Shown: positions 1-7,599 of the stretch, in pieces | Position numbering within the stretch: the stretch's first letter is position 1 | Layout of the letters: each line of letters opens with the position of its first letter | Assembly: GCA_023451855.1 (NCBI GenBank) | Contig: JAEXXY010000188.1 | Coordinates: 1 to 19,524, forward strand | Direction: 5' to 3' | Source of the DNA: Actinomycetes bacterium | GTDB taxonomy: Bacteria; Actinomycetota; Actinomycetes; Actinomycetales; Dermatophilaceae | Length of the DNA: 19,524 nucleotides | Made by a program: the position numbers and the translations under genes | The notes under the pieces: model-generated | The model's database searches: none | What the model was told of the DNA's origin: nothing | What the model saw: the letters and a program-made list of their open reading frames with translations, nothing else

Positions 1-1
1 T

Positions 2-628
2 GTCGGTCGCACCACGGTGGGCTACTTCGTCGGACGCAAGGCCGTGGACGACGGCAACGAGGATGCCGCCAAGAAGATCGCCGCCGGCGGCAACGCGGGT
101 GAAGACCCCGATCGAGAGGGCCAGAGCTCGCCGCGCGACGTCGGTCCGTCGCGGTACGTCCGCCGCGTCAACCTGCCTCCGGAGTCGATTGGGAGACGCT
201 TCGACAGCGTCACATGGACTCAGTCGGAGGTGCCCGATAACGAACGACATGTGGCCGGCCGCGTCAGCACGATGCGGCGCGAGCTCGCCGGCTCGCCGTC
301 GTCGCCGGTGGAGCACGTCGCAGGCGCTCCTTCAGAGGCCGCATCCGCGCTGCCCTCTTCGGGGATGGGCGGTCCGGCACCGAGCGACCTCCAGACGGCG
401 TCGGGGGTGTACCAGCCGACGGGCGGCATTCCGGCTCGAGGCATCGAAGGCCAGCTGGTCGACGAGGTACCGACCGGCCTCAAGGTCCTGACGCCGGTAG
501 CACGGGCTCACGACTCACACGCCGAGGTCACGGGACAGGGACTCCGAGTGCGGATGTTCGACGCCGCCACCAAGTCCATGGTCACGGTCGAGCCCGGAGA
601 GTCGGAGCGAGGTGAACGAGGTGTCTAA
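2..628 (+). CDS. C-terminal part of a conjugation-cluster protein, cut by the window edge
   Basis: The frame is open to the left edge of the window, so this is the C-terminal 208 or so residues of a longer protein; a GTG at 17 is available but nothing shows it is a start. The visible part begins with a glycine-containing, mildly hydrophobic stretch (around VGYFVGRKAVDD), which could be the end of a membrane or glycine-rich segment. The rest is hydrophilic, rich in Pro, Ser, Gly and Glu, and has no recognisable motif. It is followed, with overlap, by a VirB8/TcpC-like protein and a lysozyme/NlpC-P60 hydrolase. In actinobacterial conjugative elements that order usually places a polytopic TrbL/VirB6-like protein here, so this may be the soluble tail of one. 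The assignment rests on gene order only; that the frame is a coding region is much better supported. Confidence 0.7.
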   Translation, partial: VGRTTVGYFVGRKAVDDGNEDAAKKIAAGGNAGEDPDREGQSSPRDVGPSRYVRRVNLPPESIGRRFDSVTWTQSEVPDNERHVAGRVSTMRRELAGSPSSPVEHVAGAPSEAASALPSSGMGGPAPSDLQTASGVYQPTGGIPARGIEGQLVDEVPTGLKVLTPVARAHDSHAEVTGQGLRVRMFDAATKSMVTVEPGESERGERGV

Positions 629-1238
629 CCGCCTCCATCGCCTGATCGAGTGGCCGCTGTGGTCCTGGAAGCACCTCACCATCAGCGTCGTGGTGCTGCT
701 GGCTGCACTGGCACTGGTCGGGAAGGCGACGAACGCCCTCAGCGCCAAGGAGAACCCGACGTCTGTCGCCGTGCCGGTAGCAACCTCGACGCCGCCGCGG
801 GAGCAGGCGCCGACCTCGCCGAGCGCAACAACCACAACTGCGCCCGTTCCGCAGGTGAGTGACTCGTCGACATACGCCGCAGCGGTCGGAGCCCCGTGCC
901 AGAGGATCGCCGCGTCCTTCATGAATGCTTGGGTTCGGAGCAGCCTGCCTACGGCCGACTGGCTGAGCGGGATGCGTCCTTACGCGTCGTCTGCACTCAT
1001 GACCCAGTTGCAGGGAACTGACCCGGCCCGCGTCCCGGCCAGCCGGGTCTCCGGCCGACCGACAGCTGTTCGGAGCGGTTCAGGCGTGGAGGTGCTCCGG
1101 TTCGCAACGGACGGAGGCCGCGTCGACGTCGTGACTCAGAAGCGTGGTTCGTGGTGCGTGGTGCGCGACATCGAGCCTGCAGGCGACGTTCAGGGTGCCC
1201 CGACGCCGACGTTGACGGCCTCTGTGGCGGGCGGTTGA
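612..1238 (+). CDS. Single-helix membrane protein, VirB8/TcpC-like conjugation component
   Basis: A 208-residue protein with a short basic and aromatic N-terminus, one clear membrane helix (about residues 22-38, SVVVLLAALALVG), a Pro/Thr/Ala-rich linker (about 47-80) and a C-terminal domain of about 120 residues. This N-in, one-helix, extracytoplasmic-domain plan is that of VirB8/TcpC-type secretion proteins, whose outer domain has an NTF2-like fold. The C-terminal part (helical AASFMNAWVRSS, then strands ending in GSWCVVRDI) is compatible with that fold, but I cannot confirm it. The GTG start overlaps the stop of the preceding gene by 17 bases; a GTG at 621 is an in-frame alternative. The gene is followed one base later by the NlpC/P60 hydrolase, which supports a role in building the transfer channel. 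Confidence 0.75.
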   Translation: MNEVSNRLHRLIEWPLWSWKHLTISVVVLLAALALVGKATNALSAKENPTSVAVPVATSTPPREQAPTSPSATTTTAPVPQVSDSSTYAAAVGAPCQRIAASFMNAWVRSSLPTADWLSGMRPYASSALMTQLQGTDPARVPASRVSGRPTAVRSGSGVEVLRFATDGGRVDVVTQKRGSWCVVRDIEPAGDVQGAPTPTLTASVAGG

Positions 1239-1239
1239 C

Positions 1240-2358
1240 GTGGTCGCTCCTCTCGTCGTCGCGGCCCGGGCCTTGTTGTGGCGCCGGGTGCGCCGGCTTC
1301 TGCTCGCCGCACTCCCGCTCCTGGTCGTCGCCGGCCTCGCGGTGGCGCTGCTGCTGGCCCTGGTGGGTGGGTCCGGAAGCCAGGAGGCTCCATCCGCGGG
1401 AGGGGGCTGCCCGGGAACGGCGGTGGAGGGCACGAACGCGGGGGGACGGCTCGAGGGACTCACCGCCGAGCAGGCCTCGAACGCGAAGACCATCGTCGCG
1501 GTGGGACGCGAGCTTCACGTGCCGTCGTACGGCTGGGTCGTCGCGGTCGCAACGGCGATGCAGGAGTCCAACCTCATGAACCTGCCCTATGGCGATCGGG
1601 ACAGCGTGGGTCTGTTCCAGCAGCGCACAGGCTGGGGGAGTGCGTCAGACAGGCTGGACCCGGCGAAGTCAGCGCGCATGTTCTACACCGGAGGGCAACA
1701 AGGGCAGCCCGGCCTGGTCGACATCCCCGGGTTCGAGCGGATGTCGGTCACCGACGCGGCGCAGGCCGTGCAACGCAGCGCGTTTCCCAATGCTTACGCG
1801 AAGTGGCAGCCGCTCGCGACCCAGGTCGTGGGGAGCCCCACAGTCCTCTCCGCTGCGTGCTACTCGAACGCGGGATACCTGAGTGACGGAAGCGCGGGTG
1901 GGAAGGCTGTGGCAGCCGCGTTGGCGCAGGTGGGAGTGCCCTACTCCTGGGGCGGCGGCACCCCGGACGGACCGAGCGTCGGCTTCGGCGCTGGTGCGGG
2001 TGTCGTGGGCTTCGACTGCTCCTCACTGGTGCAATTCGCCTGGCATCGCGCCGGCGTCGCTCTGCCACGCGTCGCCAGTGCGCAAGCAGCGTCAGTGCAG
2101 CGCCTCCCTCTCGATCCCAGCGCGTGGCGAGCCGGGGACCTGGTCTTCCTCCACGCCGCCGGCGACCCTCCCGAATACTTCCACCACGTGGCGATGTACG
2201 ACGGCCAGGGCGGCATTGTGCACGCTCCGCGTCCGGGTCTGACCGTCGAGGTGGTTCACGACTTCATGACTGTGGACTACTACAAGACGGAGCTCGCCTT
2301 CGTGGGCCGAGTCGTTGGACCACACCCCACAGGTCAGGTGGTGGCAAACCATGGATGA
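1240..2358 (+). CDS. Two-domain cell-wall hydrolase: lysozyme-like transglycosylase plus NlpC/P60 (C40) peptidase
   Basis: A 372-residue peptidoglycan hydrolase of the VirB1/TcpG kind, which opens the wall for a conjugation channel. It starts with a basic stretch and one membrane helix or uncleaved signal anchor (about residues 20-43). A lysozyme-like domain follows, with ATAMQESNLMN giving the likely catalytic Glu109, then GLFQQR and a conserved AYAKW region (to about 200). The C-terminal NlpC/P60 domain (about 221-360) shows GVPYSWGG, then GFDCSSLVQFAW with catalytic Cys260, FHHVAMY with His316, and IVHAP with a third polar residue, His328. All key residues are present, so both activities should be intact. 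The GTG start lies one base after the previous stop. Its own stop overlaps the next gene (ATGGATGA), implying coupled translation. Confidence 0.92.
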   Translation: MVAPLVVAARALLWRRVRRLLLAALPLLVVAGLAVALLLALVGGSGSQEAPSAGGGCPGTAVEGTNAGGRLEGLTAEQASNAKTIVAVGRELHVPSYGWVVAVATAMQESNLMNLPYGDRDSVGLFQQRTGWGSASDRLDPAKSARMFYTGGQQGQPGLVDIPGFERMSVTDAAQAVQRSAFPNAYAKWQPLATQVVGSPTVLSAACYSNAGYLSDGSAGGKAVAAALAQVGVPYSWGGGTPDGPSVGFGAGAGVVGFDCSSLVQFAWHRAGVALPRVASAQAASVQRLPLDPSAWRAGDLVFLHAAGDPPEYFHHVAMYDGQGGIVHAPRPGLTVEVVHDFMTVDYYKTELAFVGRVVGPHPTGQVVANHG

Positions 2359-3040
2359 GTTGACGCCTAGAGACGTTGATCGTCGGTTCGGGGCACTCGT
2401 CGGGGCCTTCGGGTGGGACAGCGAGACCGATGACGACCTGACCAGCGGTGTGCCGGCAACGCTCGTGCGACGCCTACGGCCTGGAGACGTAATCCCCGTC
2501 AACGCGAGGGCGCGATTCCTCATGACGACGTTCGAGGGCCAGGAACTGGCTGCCTACGGCTGGCGCACCGGACTCCGGATCGGGTCACGTGATGTCAGGC
2601 ACTTGCCAAGCCTCAAGGAGCCCGGCGTACAGCTCGTGGACGAGCGCGACCACTACCTCGATGCCGGAGCGGACGCGGTGTGGGTGGACATCTCACGCGT
2701 CTGGGTCGAAGAGCTGGTGCACGTCCCCCGGTCACATGTCCCAACTGAGGGGGCATGGCTCCGTTCCGTCCTCGACGACCAGAACGCACCTCGTATCGAG
2801 CCCCTCCAACCCGTGGCAGGGCGATCCCACCTCATCGGGTCGCGCGTCGTCCACGCCTTCGGAGATGGCAGGTACGACGTCGATCTGCGCGCCGTGTCGG
2901 GACCCCTCATGAGCGGGGACGGCACGCTCGCAGTCGCCGTCGTCGACGAGGCGCAATGGTACCGGTGGCATCAGGGCAGCTACACGGCGGAGGACCGAAC
3001 CGTGGGCCACCTGCCGGCCGAGGAGCTGTGGGTCGAATGA
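2351..3040 (+). CDS. Unknown soluble protein coupled to the conjugation hydrolase
   Basis: I do not recognise this 229-residue protein. The ATG at 2351 was chosen because it overlaps the hydrolase stop as ATGGATGA and has AGGTGG just upstream; an in-frame codon at 2315 lies deeper in the hydrolase and is less likely. The protein is acidic, lacks a signal peptide or membrane helix, and is rich in Trp, Val and Asp. Its C-terminal half has short alternating strands (ADAVWVDISRVWVEELVHVP, then LIGSRVVHAFGDGRYDVDL), suggesting a beta-rich fold. Tight coupling suggests it is made with the secretion proteins. It could be a cytoplasmic accessory protein or unrelated cargo. Confidence 0.78.
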   Translation: MDELTPRDVDRRFGALVGAFGWDSETDDDLTSGVPATLVRRLRPGDVIPVNARARFLMTTFEGQELAAYGWRTGLRIGSRDVRHLPSLKEPGVQLVDERDHYLDAGADAVWVDISRVWVEELVHVPRSHVPTEGAWLRSVLDDQNAPRIEPLQPVAGRSHLIGSRVVHAFGDGRYDVDLRAVSGPLMSGDGTLAVAVVDEAQWYRWHQGSYTAEDRTVGHLPAEELWVE

Positions 3041-3079
3041 ACCAGCGAGCGGACTTCGACGGGCATTGCGGCGCGGTCG

Positions 3080-3108
3080 TTCGTCACCCGATGCCAATCA
3101 TCTATATC
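3080..3108 (+). promoter_or_regulatory. Possible promoter for the XRE-DUF397-MFS operon
   Basis: The 101-base gap before the XRE gene is less GC-rich than its surroundings. It holds TTCGTC (3080-3085), 17 bases, then TATATC (3103-3108), a plausible -35/-10 pair 34 bases before the ATG. The -10 is good; the -35 is weak. Confidence 0.35.
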
Positions 3109-3141
3109 GTCGTCCTATTCATCAGTGCATGGAAGGACGAG

Positions 3142-3957
3142 ATGGCAGAGGTTGGATTCGAGCTGCGACGGATCCGTGAGGCCGCAGGGATCTCCGGATC
3201 GGCGGTGGCGCGCGATCTCGGGTGGTCCCAGTCGAAGATCTCTCGCGTGGAGACCGGCCGCTTCGGGGCGTCCGTCAGCGAAGTCGCAGAGCTGCTGTCC
3301 TACTACGGCGTTGCCGAGGAAGTCCGTGCCGAGATCCTGGGCTCGGTCGCGCGCAGTTCTGGGCTCGACGGCGCCTGGGTGGTCAGCGCGGGCGGTGCCC
3401 CACGACGGCAGGCGGCTGTCGAGGCCGTCGAGGCCCGGGTAAAGCGACTCCGCCAGTACCAGACCTCGTGGATACCCGGCCTGCTCCAGACCGCGGACTA
3501 CGCCACGGCGATGTGCCAGGCGGCGGGCCTAGAGGCTGACTCCGTCGTGCCCGCTCGCATGGATCGCCAGCAACTGCTCGCTCGGCGTCGCGGCACGGTC
3601 TACCAGGCCGTCCTGGATGAGTCGTCCCTGCACCGATCGCCGAGGGCGACGTCGGCTGAGATGGCGCAGCAGATGACTCGACTTCTCGACCTCATCGACG
3701 CTGGCTACGCAGAAGTGCGCGTGCTTGCTGGTGGGGGAGTGGTCCCGACCTTCGCCGTTGGTTCGTTCGTCCTCTACGAGTTCAAGGCCGGGCAGCCGGT
3801 GGTCCTTTGCGAGAGCCAGACCGCGGATCTCTACCTCTCCGCCGAGCGAGACATCTCGGCCTACCGCAAGCTCTTCAGAGGGCTTCACCACGACGCTCTC
3901 GACGCCGATGGATCACAGAAGGCGATCGAGGCCGCGCGGCGCTACTGGGCGTCGTGA
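3142..3957 (+). CDS. XRE-family transcription regulator with DUF5753 domain
   Basis: A 271-residue DNA-binding regulator of the type abundant in Streptomyces and relatives. The N-terminal helix-turn-helix (about residues 6-58) reads FELRRIREAAGISGSAVA, then LGWSQSKISRVETGR, the classic XRE recognition-helix pattern. The rest (about 95-270) matches the DUF5753 sensor-like domain, with the typical YQTSWIPGLLQTADYA near its start and a helical C-terminus ending AIEAARRYW. The open frame extends far upstream through the previous gene, but the real start is the ATG at 3142: GGAAGGA (3131-3137) lies four bases before it. It is followed by a DUF397 gene, its usual partner. Such pairs resemble WhiJ-type loci, where the small protein modulates the regulator. 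What signal it senses is unknown. Confidence 0.92.
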   Translation: MAEVGFELRRIREAAGISGSAVARDLGWSQSKISRVETGRFGASVSEVAELLSYYGVAEEVRAEILGSVARSSGLDGAWVVSAGGAPRRQAAVEAVEARVKRLRQYQTSWIPGLLQTADYATAMCQAAGLEADSVVPARMDRQQLLARRRGTVYQAVLDESSLHRSPRATSAEMAQQMTRLLDLIDAGYAEVRVLAGGGVVPTFAVGSFVLYEFKAGQPVVLCESQTADLYLSAERDISAYRKLFRGLHHDALDADGSQKAIEAARRYWAS

Positions 3958-3976
3958 CGCAACGAAAGGGATACCG

Positions 3977-4198
3977 ATGGAACCCGATTGGAGCACAGCG
4001 GCATGGCGAAAGTCCGTGCACAGCGATACCGGCGCCTGCGTCGAGGTGGCCGAGTCGGCGGGGCGGATCGGCGTGAGGGACTCCAAGGCCCTTGGCCGTG
4101 GTCCGGTCCTCGAGTTCACGGAGGCTGAGTGGCGTGCCTTCGTCGCGGGTGCGCGGGATGGCGAGTTCGAAATTGGCGTGCTGAAGACGTCGGGATGA
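3977..4198 (+). CDS. DUF397 small protein, partner of the XRE regulator
   Basis: A 73-residue protein with the DUF397 signature: W-STAAWRKSVHSDTGACVEVA at the N-terminus, a VRDSKALGRGPVLEFT core and EWRAFVAGARDGEF at the C-terminus. The family is small, actinobacterial and typically encoded beside an XRE/DUF5753 regulator, as here (19 bases downstream). Together the two are thought to form a regulatory, sometimes toxin-antitoxin-like, pair. The ATG at 3977 has AAAGGG about six bases upstream. Its stop overlaps the MFS start as ATGA (4195-4198), so the pair is translationally tied to the exporter. Confidence 0.92.
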   Translation: MEPDWSTAAWRKSVHSDTGACVEVAESAGRIGVRDSKALGRGPVLEFTEAEWRAFVAGARDGEFEIGVLKTSG

Positions 4199-5424
4199 GC
4201 ACAGCCATGGAGAGCCAGCAGCCGGTCGACGCTTCGCCTAGGCGCGGCCTCAATCGGTTGCTGGCCTCCACGGGCGTCTCCATCGCCGGTCAGGGAATGG
4301 TCCTGGCGGCGGTCCCGCTGTTGGCTGCCCGCCTGACGAACGACCCGTTCGAGGTGTCTCTGACAGTCGCAGCGACCTACGCCGCGTGGCTCATCGTGGG
4401 GCTGCCCGCCGGCGCCCTGGTGGATCGGTGGCCTCGTCGAACCACCATGGTGGTCGCTGACCTGGCGCGAGCCCTGATCGTCGCCGCCCTTGCGCTGGCA
4501 GTCCTCACAGGGGCAGCGCAGGTGTGGATCCTGGTCGCCTGCGTCTTCCTTCTCGGTATAGCCGGTTGCTTCTTCGACCCCGCGGCGCAAGCAGCGCTGC
4601 CGCTCGTCGTGGGTCGCGACCCGCAGCGGCTCGCCACGGCGAACGGACGGATATGGTCTTTGGACCTCCTCGGGCGGAGCCTAGTCGGCCCGCCTCTCGG
4701 CGCCGCACTCTTCGCCATCGGGGCATCGATTCCGTTCTTCGGCAATGCCATCGCGTTCCTGATCTCCGCTGCGCTGCTGGTCGGCCTCGGGCGAATGGCG
4801 CCTGCTGTGCACTCGGCCGCGCATCCTCCTGTCTTCCGTTCCGTGCGATCGGGGCTCGGCTATCTCGTACGCCACGGGGAACTGCGACGGCTCACGGTCG
4901 GCATGGCGGTGTTCAACTTCGTCTACAACGTCGCCTTCTCGACCCTGGTCCTCTTCGCGCGGGACCGCCTGCACGTTCCTGAGGGATGGTTCGGCGTGCT
5001 CCTGGCCGCATCCGCAGTCGGGGGACTGGCGGCAGGCTACGTCGTACCGAAGTCACGCCGACAGTTCACGGCACGGACGATCTATGCAGTCGGGCTTCTG
5101 GCCCAGAGCTGCGGTTGGCTGCTCGTCTTCCTTGCGCCCAACGGATGGGTGGCAGGAGTTGCTCTCGCGTTGGTCGGAGCAGCATCGATGACCGTGACGG
5201 TCCTGGGAGGTACAGCGCGTCAGAGGCTCACCCCGGATGCGCTCCTGGGTCGGGTCAGTGCCACGACCCGTGTCGCCGGCATAGGTGTAGCTGCCGTCGG
5301 AGCAATGGCCGGTGGTGCGCTTGCAAGGGCCACAGAGCTCTCGGTGCCATTTGGGGCGGCTGCCATTCTTTCGGTGTTGGGAGCGGTGGTGTTCGCGTGT
5401 ATCCACAGAACTGCGCCCGACTGA
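4195..5424 (+). CDS. MFS-family drug/metabolite exporter
   Basis: A 409-residue, roughly 12-helix major facilitator transporter in the MefA/EntS-like (MFS_3) group. An N-terminal cytoplasmic tail is followed by LLASTGVSIAGQGMVLAAVP and, between helices 2 and 3, the MFS motif A-like GLPAGALVDRWPRR. A duplicated half begins after about residue 200 (GLGYLVRHGELRRLTVG). Members commonly export macrolides, siderophores or other small molecules with proton exchange; the substrate cannot be read from sequence. The ATG at 4195 overlaps the DUF397 stop by four bases, and no independent ribosome site is evident, so expression probably depends on the upstream pair. This suggests a regulator-controlled efflux operon carried as element cargo. 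Confidence 0.88.
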   Translation: MSTAMESQQPVDASPRRGLNRLLASTGVSIAGQGMVLAAVPLLAARLTNDPFEVSLTVAATYAAWLIVGLPAGALVDRWPRRTTMVVADLARALIVAALALAVLTGAAQVWILVACVFLLGIAGCFFDPAAQAALPLVVGRDPQRLATANGRIWSLDLLGRSLVGPPLGAALFAIGASIPFFGNAIAFLISAALLVGLGRMAPAVHSAAHPPVFRSVRSGLGYLVRHGELRRLTVGMAVFNFVYNVAFSTLVLFARDRLHVPEGWFGVLLAASAVGGLAAGYVVPKSRRQFTARTIYAVGLLAQSCGWLLVFLAPNGWVAGVALALVGAASMTVTVLGGTARQRLTPDALLGRVSATTRVAGIGVAAVGAMAGGALARATELSVPFGAAAILSVLGAVVFACIHRTAPD

Positions 5425-5443
5425 CACAAGCGTTCTGGACAAA

Positions 5444-5469
5444 AAGGGCAACGGTGGGCTTCGGCCCTT
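5444..5469 (+). terminator. Possible weak terminator after the MFS gene
   Basis: GGGC-TTCG-GCCC (5456-5467) forms a short stem with a UUCG-type tetraloop. An alternative pairing uses AAGGGC (5444-5449) with GCCCTT (5464-5469). The stems are short and no real T-tract follows, so the call is tentative. Confidence 0.3.
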
Positions 5470-5533
5470 GGTAGGTTGCGTGGGTTGGCGCCGTGATCGG
5501 CGGCATCAGACAGATGAGATCCAGGAGGAATGC

Positions 5534-5719
5534 ATGCCATATCAGGTTCATAAGGGTGACACCGCATATGTTCGTAACGGCACGTTTGGCTGGTCGAGCG
5601 ACCACTACAACGGCAAGAAGGTGCTTGTCCTCGAGGGCGGCAGCGGAAACTCGGTAGTGAGCGTTCGCTGCGATTGCTGTGGTGACGAAGTCAATGTGAG
5701 CGTTAGCGATCTCAGTTGA
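5534..5719 (+). CDS. Small Cys-cluster protein of unknown function
   Basis: A 61-residue protein that I cannot assign to a family. The start is well supported: AGGAGG (5523-5528) lies five bases before the ATG at 5534; the ATG at 5530 is in another frame and too close to the site. The C-terminal third carries VRCDCCGDEVNV, with three cysteines in a CxCC arrangement that may bind metal or form disulfides, and the chain looks beta-rich. A KOW/SH3-like small barrel is possible (HKGDTAYVRNG resembles such starts), but that is inference. Codon use is visibly more A/T-rich (cat, gtt, cgt, gat) than in neighbours, suggesting separate acquisition. It ends before a strong hairpin terminator and converges on the J-domain/MazF gene. 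Confidence 0.7.
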   Translation: MPYQVHKGDTAYVRNGTFGWSSDHYNGKKVLVLEGGSGNSVVSVRCDCCGDEVNVSVSDLS

Positions 5720-5758
5720 TGCGCTCCTGATCCCAGGTCGCACCGGGTGCAGCATTGT

Positions 5759-5796
5759 TGTAGAGCCCCTGCCAACAACCCGGCAGGGGCTCTACA
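5759..5796 (+). terminator. Strong hairpin terminator between convergent genes
   Basis: A perfect 15-bp stem, with arms 5759-5773 (TGTAGAGCCCCTGCC) and 5782-5796, encloses an 8-base loop. It sits 40 bases after the small protein and upstream of the convergent 3' end at 5910. With no clear T-tract on either side, it may work in both directions as an I-shaped terminator. Confidence 0.75.
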
Positions 5797-5847
5797 TGTG
5801 CCCTGAGATCTCGCGTCCGCCGGCCATTCCAGCTGGGGCGAAGCCCC

Positions 5848-5861
5848 TGGTGGCGCCACCA
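5848..5861. repeat. 14-bp perfect palindrome TGGTGGCGCCACCA
   Basis: A perfect dyad 49 bases past the 3' end of the J-domain/MazF gene. Its half-site TGGTGG/CCACCA recurs in the palindrome at 7600-7618 on the other side of that gene, with a different centre (two bases here, one there). It may be a recombination scar, protein site or chance. Confidence 0.6.
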
Positions 5862-5909
5862 AAGAAGTTCGTGCTCTTGTAGTGGAAACCAGGCAGGGCA
5901 GTCGAAGGG

Positions 5910-7178
5910 CTATATGTGCTGACGGACCTGCTTAGAGACCTGCGAAAGGCGGTTCCTAACCGTAAAATAGCGGTCTCGAGTTTGCCGTACGCGACGCGCC
6001 CTGTCAGGTCCGTACCTCAGAGCTTGCGCCATCGCCCACTCTTCGGCTTGGTGTGCAGCACGCAGCGCGTCGATCCACTCGGGGCTGCCAACCCGTCCGA
6101 CGGTGTAAGACCGCTCCCTCCGTCGAAGTTTGTGATAGGGGACGGTGATGATCCGGTCCGTGCGGAGCCAAGACTCCTTTGGCAAGGACCAAAGGTACTG
6201 CGGTGCCTTCGTGTAATTGCCGCGACCCTCGTATTTCGATTGGCTGGTGAACATCAGCACATACGCTCTGCGTGCTCGGCGATGAAGAACCAGGCACGGA
6301 CGGTCTTTGCTCCCGTCGCCCTGCTCAAACTCGATGTCCGCCCACCAGACTTCACCTTGGTTAGGACGGATTTTTGGACTCCGCCAGAGCCTCCAGAACA
6401 ATGCTCCTAGAACGAGCGCAGTCGCTACCCAGGTCACGATGACGCTGTGCAGGTAACTAGCGAGAATCGCCCCGAAGAAGCCTAGGAAGAGCGTGGCAGG
6501 GAGGTCGACACACCAGATGCGCGCAGGGCTCTTTACTCGCGCGTTCGCGCGCTTCGCCCCCCTCCAGGTAGAACGCAGCGCAACCGCCAGGAACAAGAAC
6601 CAAGTATTTCCACCCGCTAGTGCAAAGGAGTCCGCGAGTTTCGTATTGGCGTATCCATAATGGTGGACGTAGTCGGCGATGCTCGCTGCCATCGGCAGAC
6701 AGGCGACCGACATGGCCAGGATGGGCCCTGTGTTCAGTAGTGCGGGACGCAACCAGTCCTGCACCTGGCCTTCCCAGGGCTTGCGGTCGGACCCTTCTAT
6801 GGTTGGTTTGGCCCCAGCGGGGATCCGGTCTCGCTCGTCGCCCCGCTGTTCCCCAGCCGGAGCGTCAGTCCACTCATCTTCGGGGGGCTCCTCGCCCCCG
6901 ACCGCACTGGATGCAGCTTCTGAAGTCCCGTCGACCCCCGAAGTCGTCGCCGTAGCCGTCGAAGGGGCAGTGACCCCCTCTAAAAGCGTTTGGTCATAGA
7001 CCGCTCGCCATTCAGGCTTGGTAAGAAACTCGTAGGCCTGGGTCAGTACCCCGAACGTCTCTTCGTGGCCAGGGTTGTGGTCGGGATGCACGAATCGAGC
7101 CAACCTATGATAGGCCTTCGTGATCTCAGCGTTCGACGCACTCGCCTCGACTCCGAGAAACTCGTAAAGGGTGGTCAT
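5910..7178 (-). CDS. Membrane-anchored J-domain / MazF-PemK-like fusion protein
   Basis: A 422-residue protein with three parts. Residues 1-70 are a J-domain: LYEFLGV, AYHRLARFVHPDHNPG with the Hsp70-stimulating HPD at 31-33, and a final YDQTL. Residues 71-140 are a hydrophilic, acidic linker. Residues 150-265 hold four predicted membrane helices (about 151-170, 186-203, 224-243, 245-263); the basic RGAKRANAR loop between helices 2 and 3 puts both ends in the cytoplasm. Residues 273-375 match the MazF/PemK RNase-toxin fold: GEVWWADIEF, KDRPCLVL (Arg293), LMFTSQS (Thr311/Ser312), LPKESWLRTDRIITV and a closing basic segment. In MazF/Kid toxins the corresponding Arg and Thr/Ser are catalytic, so activity may be retained. 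The start has AGGGGA four bases upstream. No antitoxin gene is adjacent on this strand. GC content is lower than in neighbours, which suggests recent acquisition. It is probably a stress or defence effector; the role is inferred. Confidence 0.9.
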   Translation of the reverse strand: MTTLYEFLGVEASASNAEITKAYHRLARFVHPDHNPGHEETFGVLTQAYEFLTKPEWRAVYDQTLLEGVTAPSTATATTSGVDGTSEAASSAVGGEEPPEDEWTDAPAGEQRGDERDRIPAGAKPTIEGSDRKPWEGQVQDWLRPALLNTGPILAMSVACLPMAASIADYVHHYGYANTKLADSFALAGGNTWFLFLAVALRSTWRGAKRANARVKSPARIWCVDLPATLFLGFFGAILASYLHSVIVTWVATALVLGALFWRLWRSPKIRPNQGEVWWADIEFEQGDGSKDRPCLVLHRRARRAYVLMFTSQSKYEGRGNYTKAPQYLWSLPKESWLRTDRIITVPYHKLRRRERSYTVGRVGSPEWIDALRAAHQAEEWAMAQALRYGPDRARRVRQTRDRYFTVRNRLSQVSKQVRQHI

Positions 7179-7599
7179 GAATCCCCTGACATTCCAACGG
7201 CTCCGTTCGGCGAGCCTGGACCGGTTCCACAGGCGAGTGGCACGGCGGGGAGTTTATGAGCCCGTCGGCGTCGACACCGGGCTTTTGGGGTATTTGGGTC
7301 AAATCGGGCGAAGTCTCTGTGGGCTGGGCGGCTGATCTGGCGAGCGGCACAGGCGTCGAGGCATGCGCTCTCAGTGAGTGTCATCATCTCGGCGTCAAGC
7401 TGGGGTTGCCTCCGAGGCCGCGCCCTCGAGGTCGGTAGCCCCAGGCAGGGGCGAGGGCAGGGACTGTCGTGGGTGGAGATGGCTACGAACGGGACCGGAC
7501 GGCCGGCAGCAGCGCCCAACCTCGGCCCAGCTTTGAATGTTTCCTGCGGTGGGGCTTGCCCCGCCCGTGGGTCATCGTTCATGCAGGTGCTGACGTCGC

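Noticed and set aside
7430..7470. CAGGGGCG stretch resembling the tRNA-Phe 3' end, considered as an internal attachment site
   Set aside because: Only about eight bases match, far less than the core expected for a tRNA-targeting integrase; chance in GC-rich DNA.
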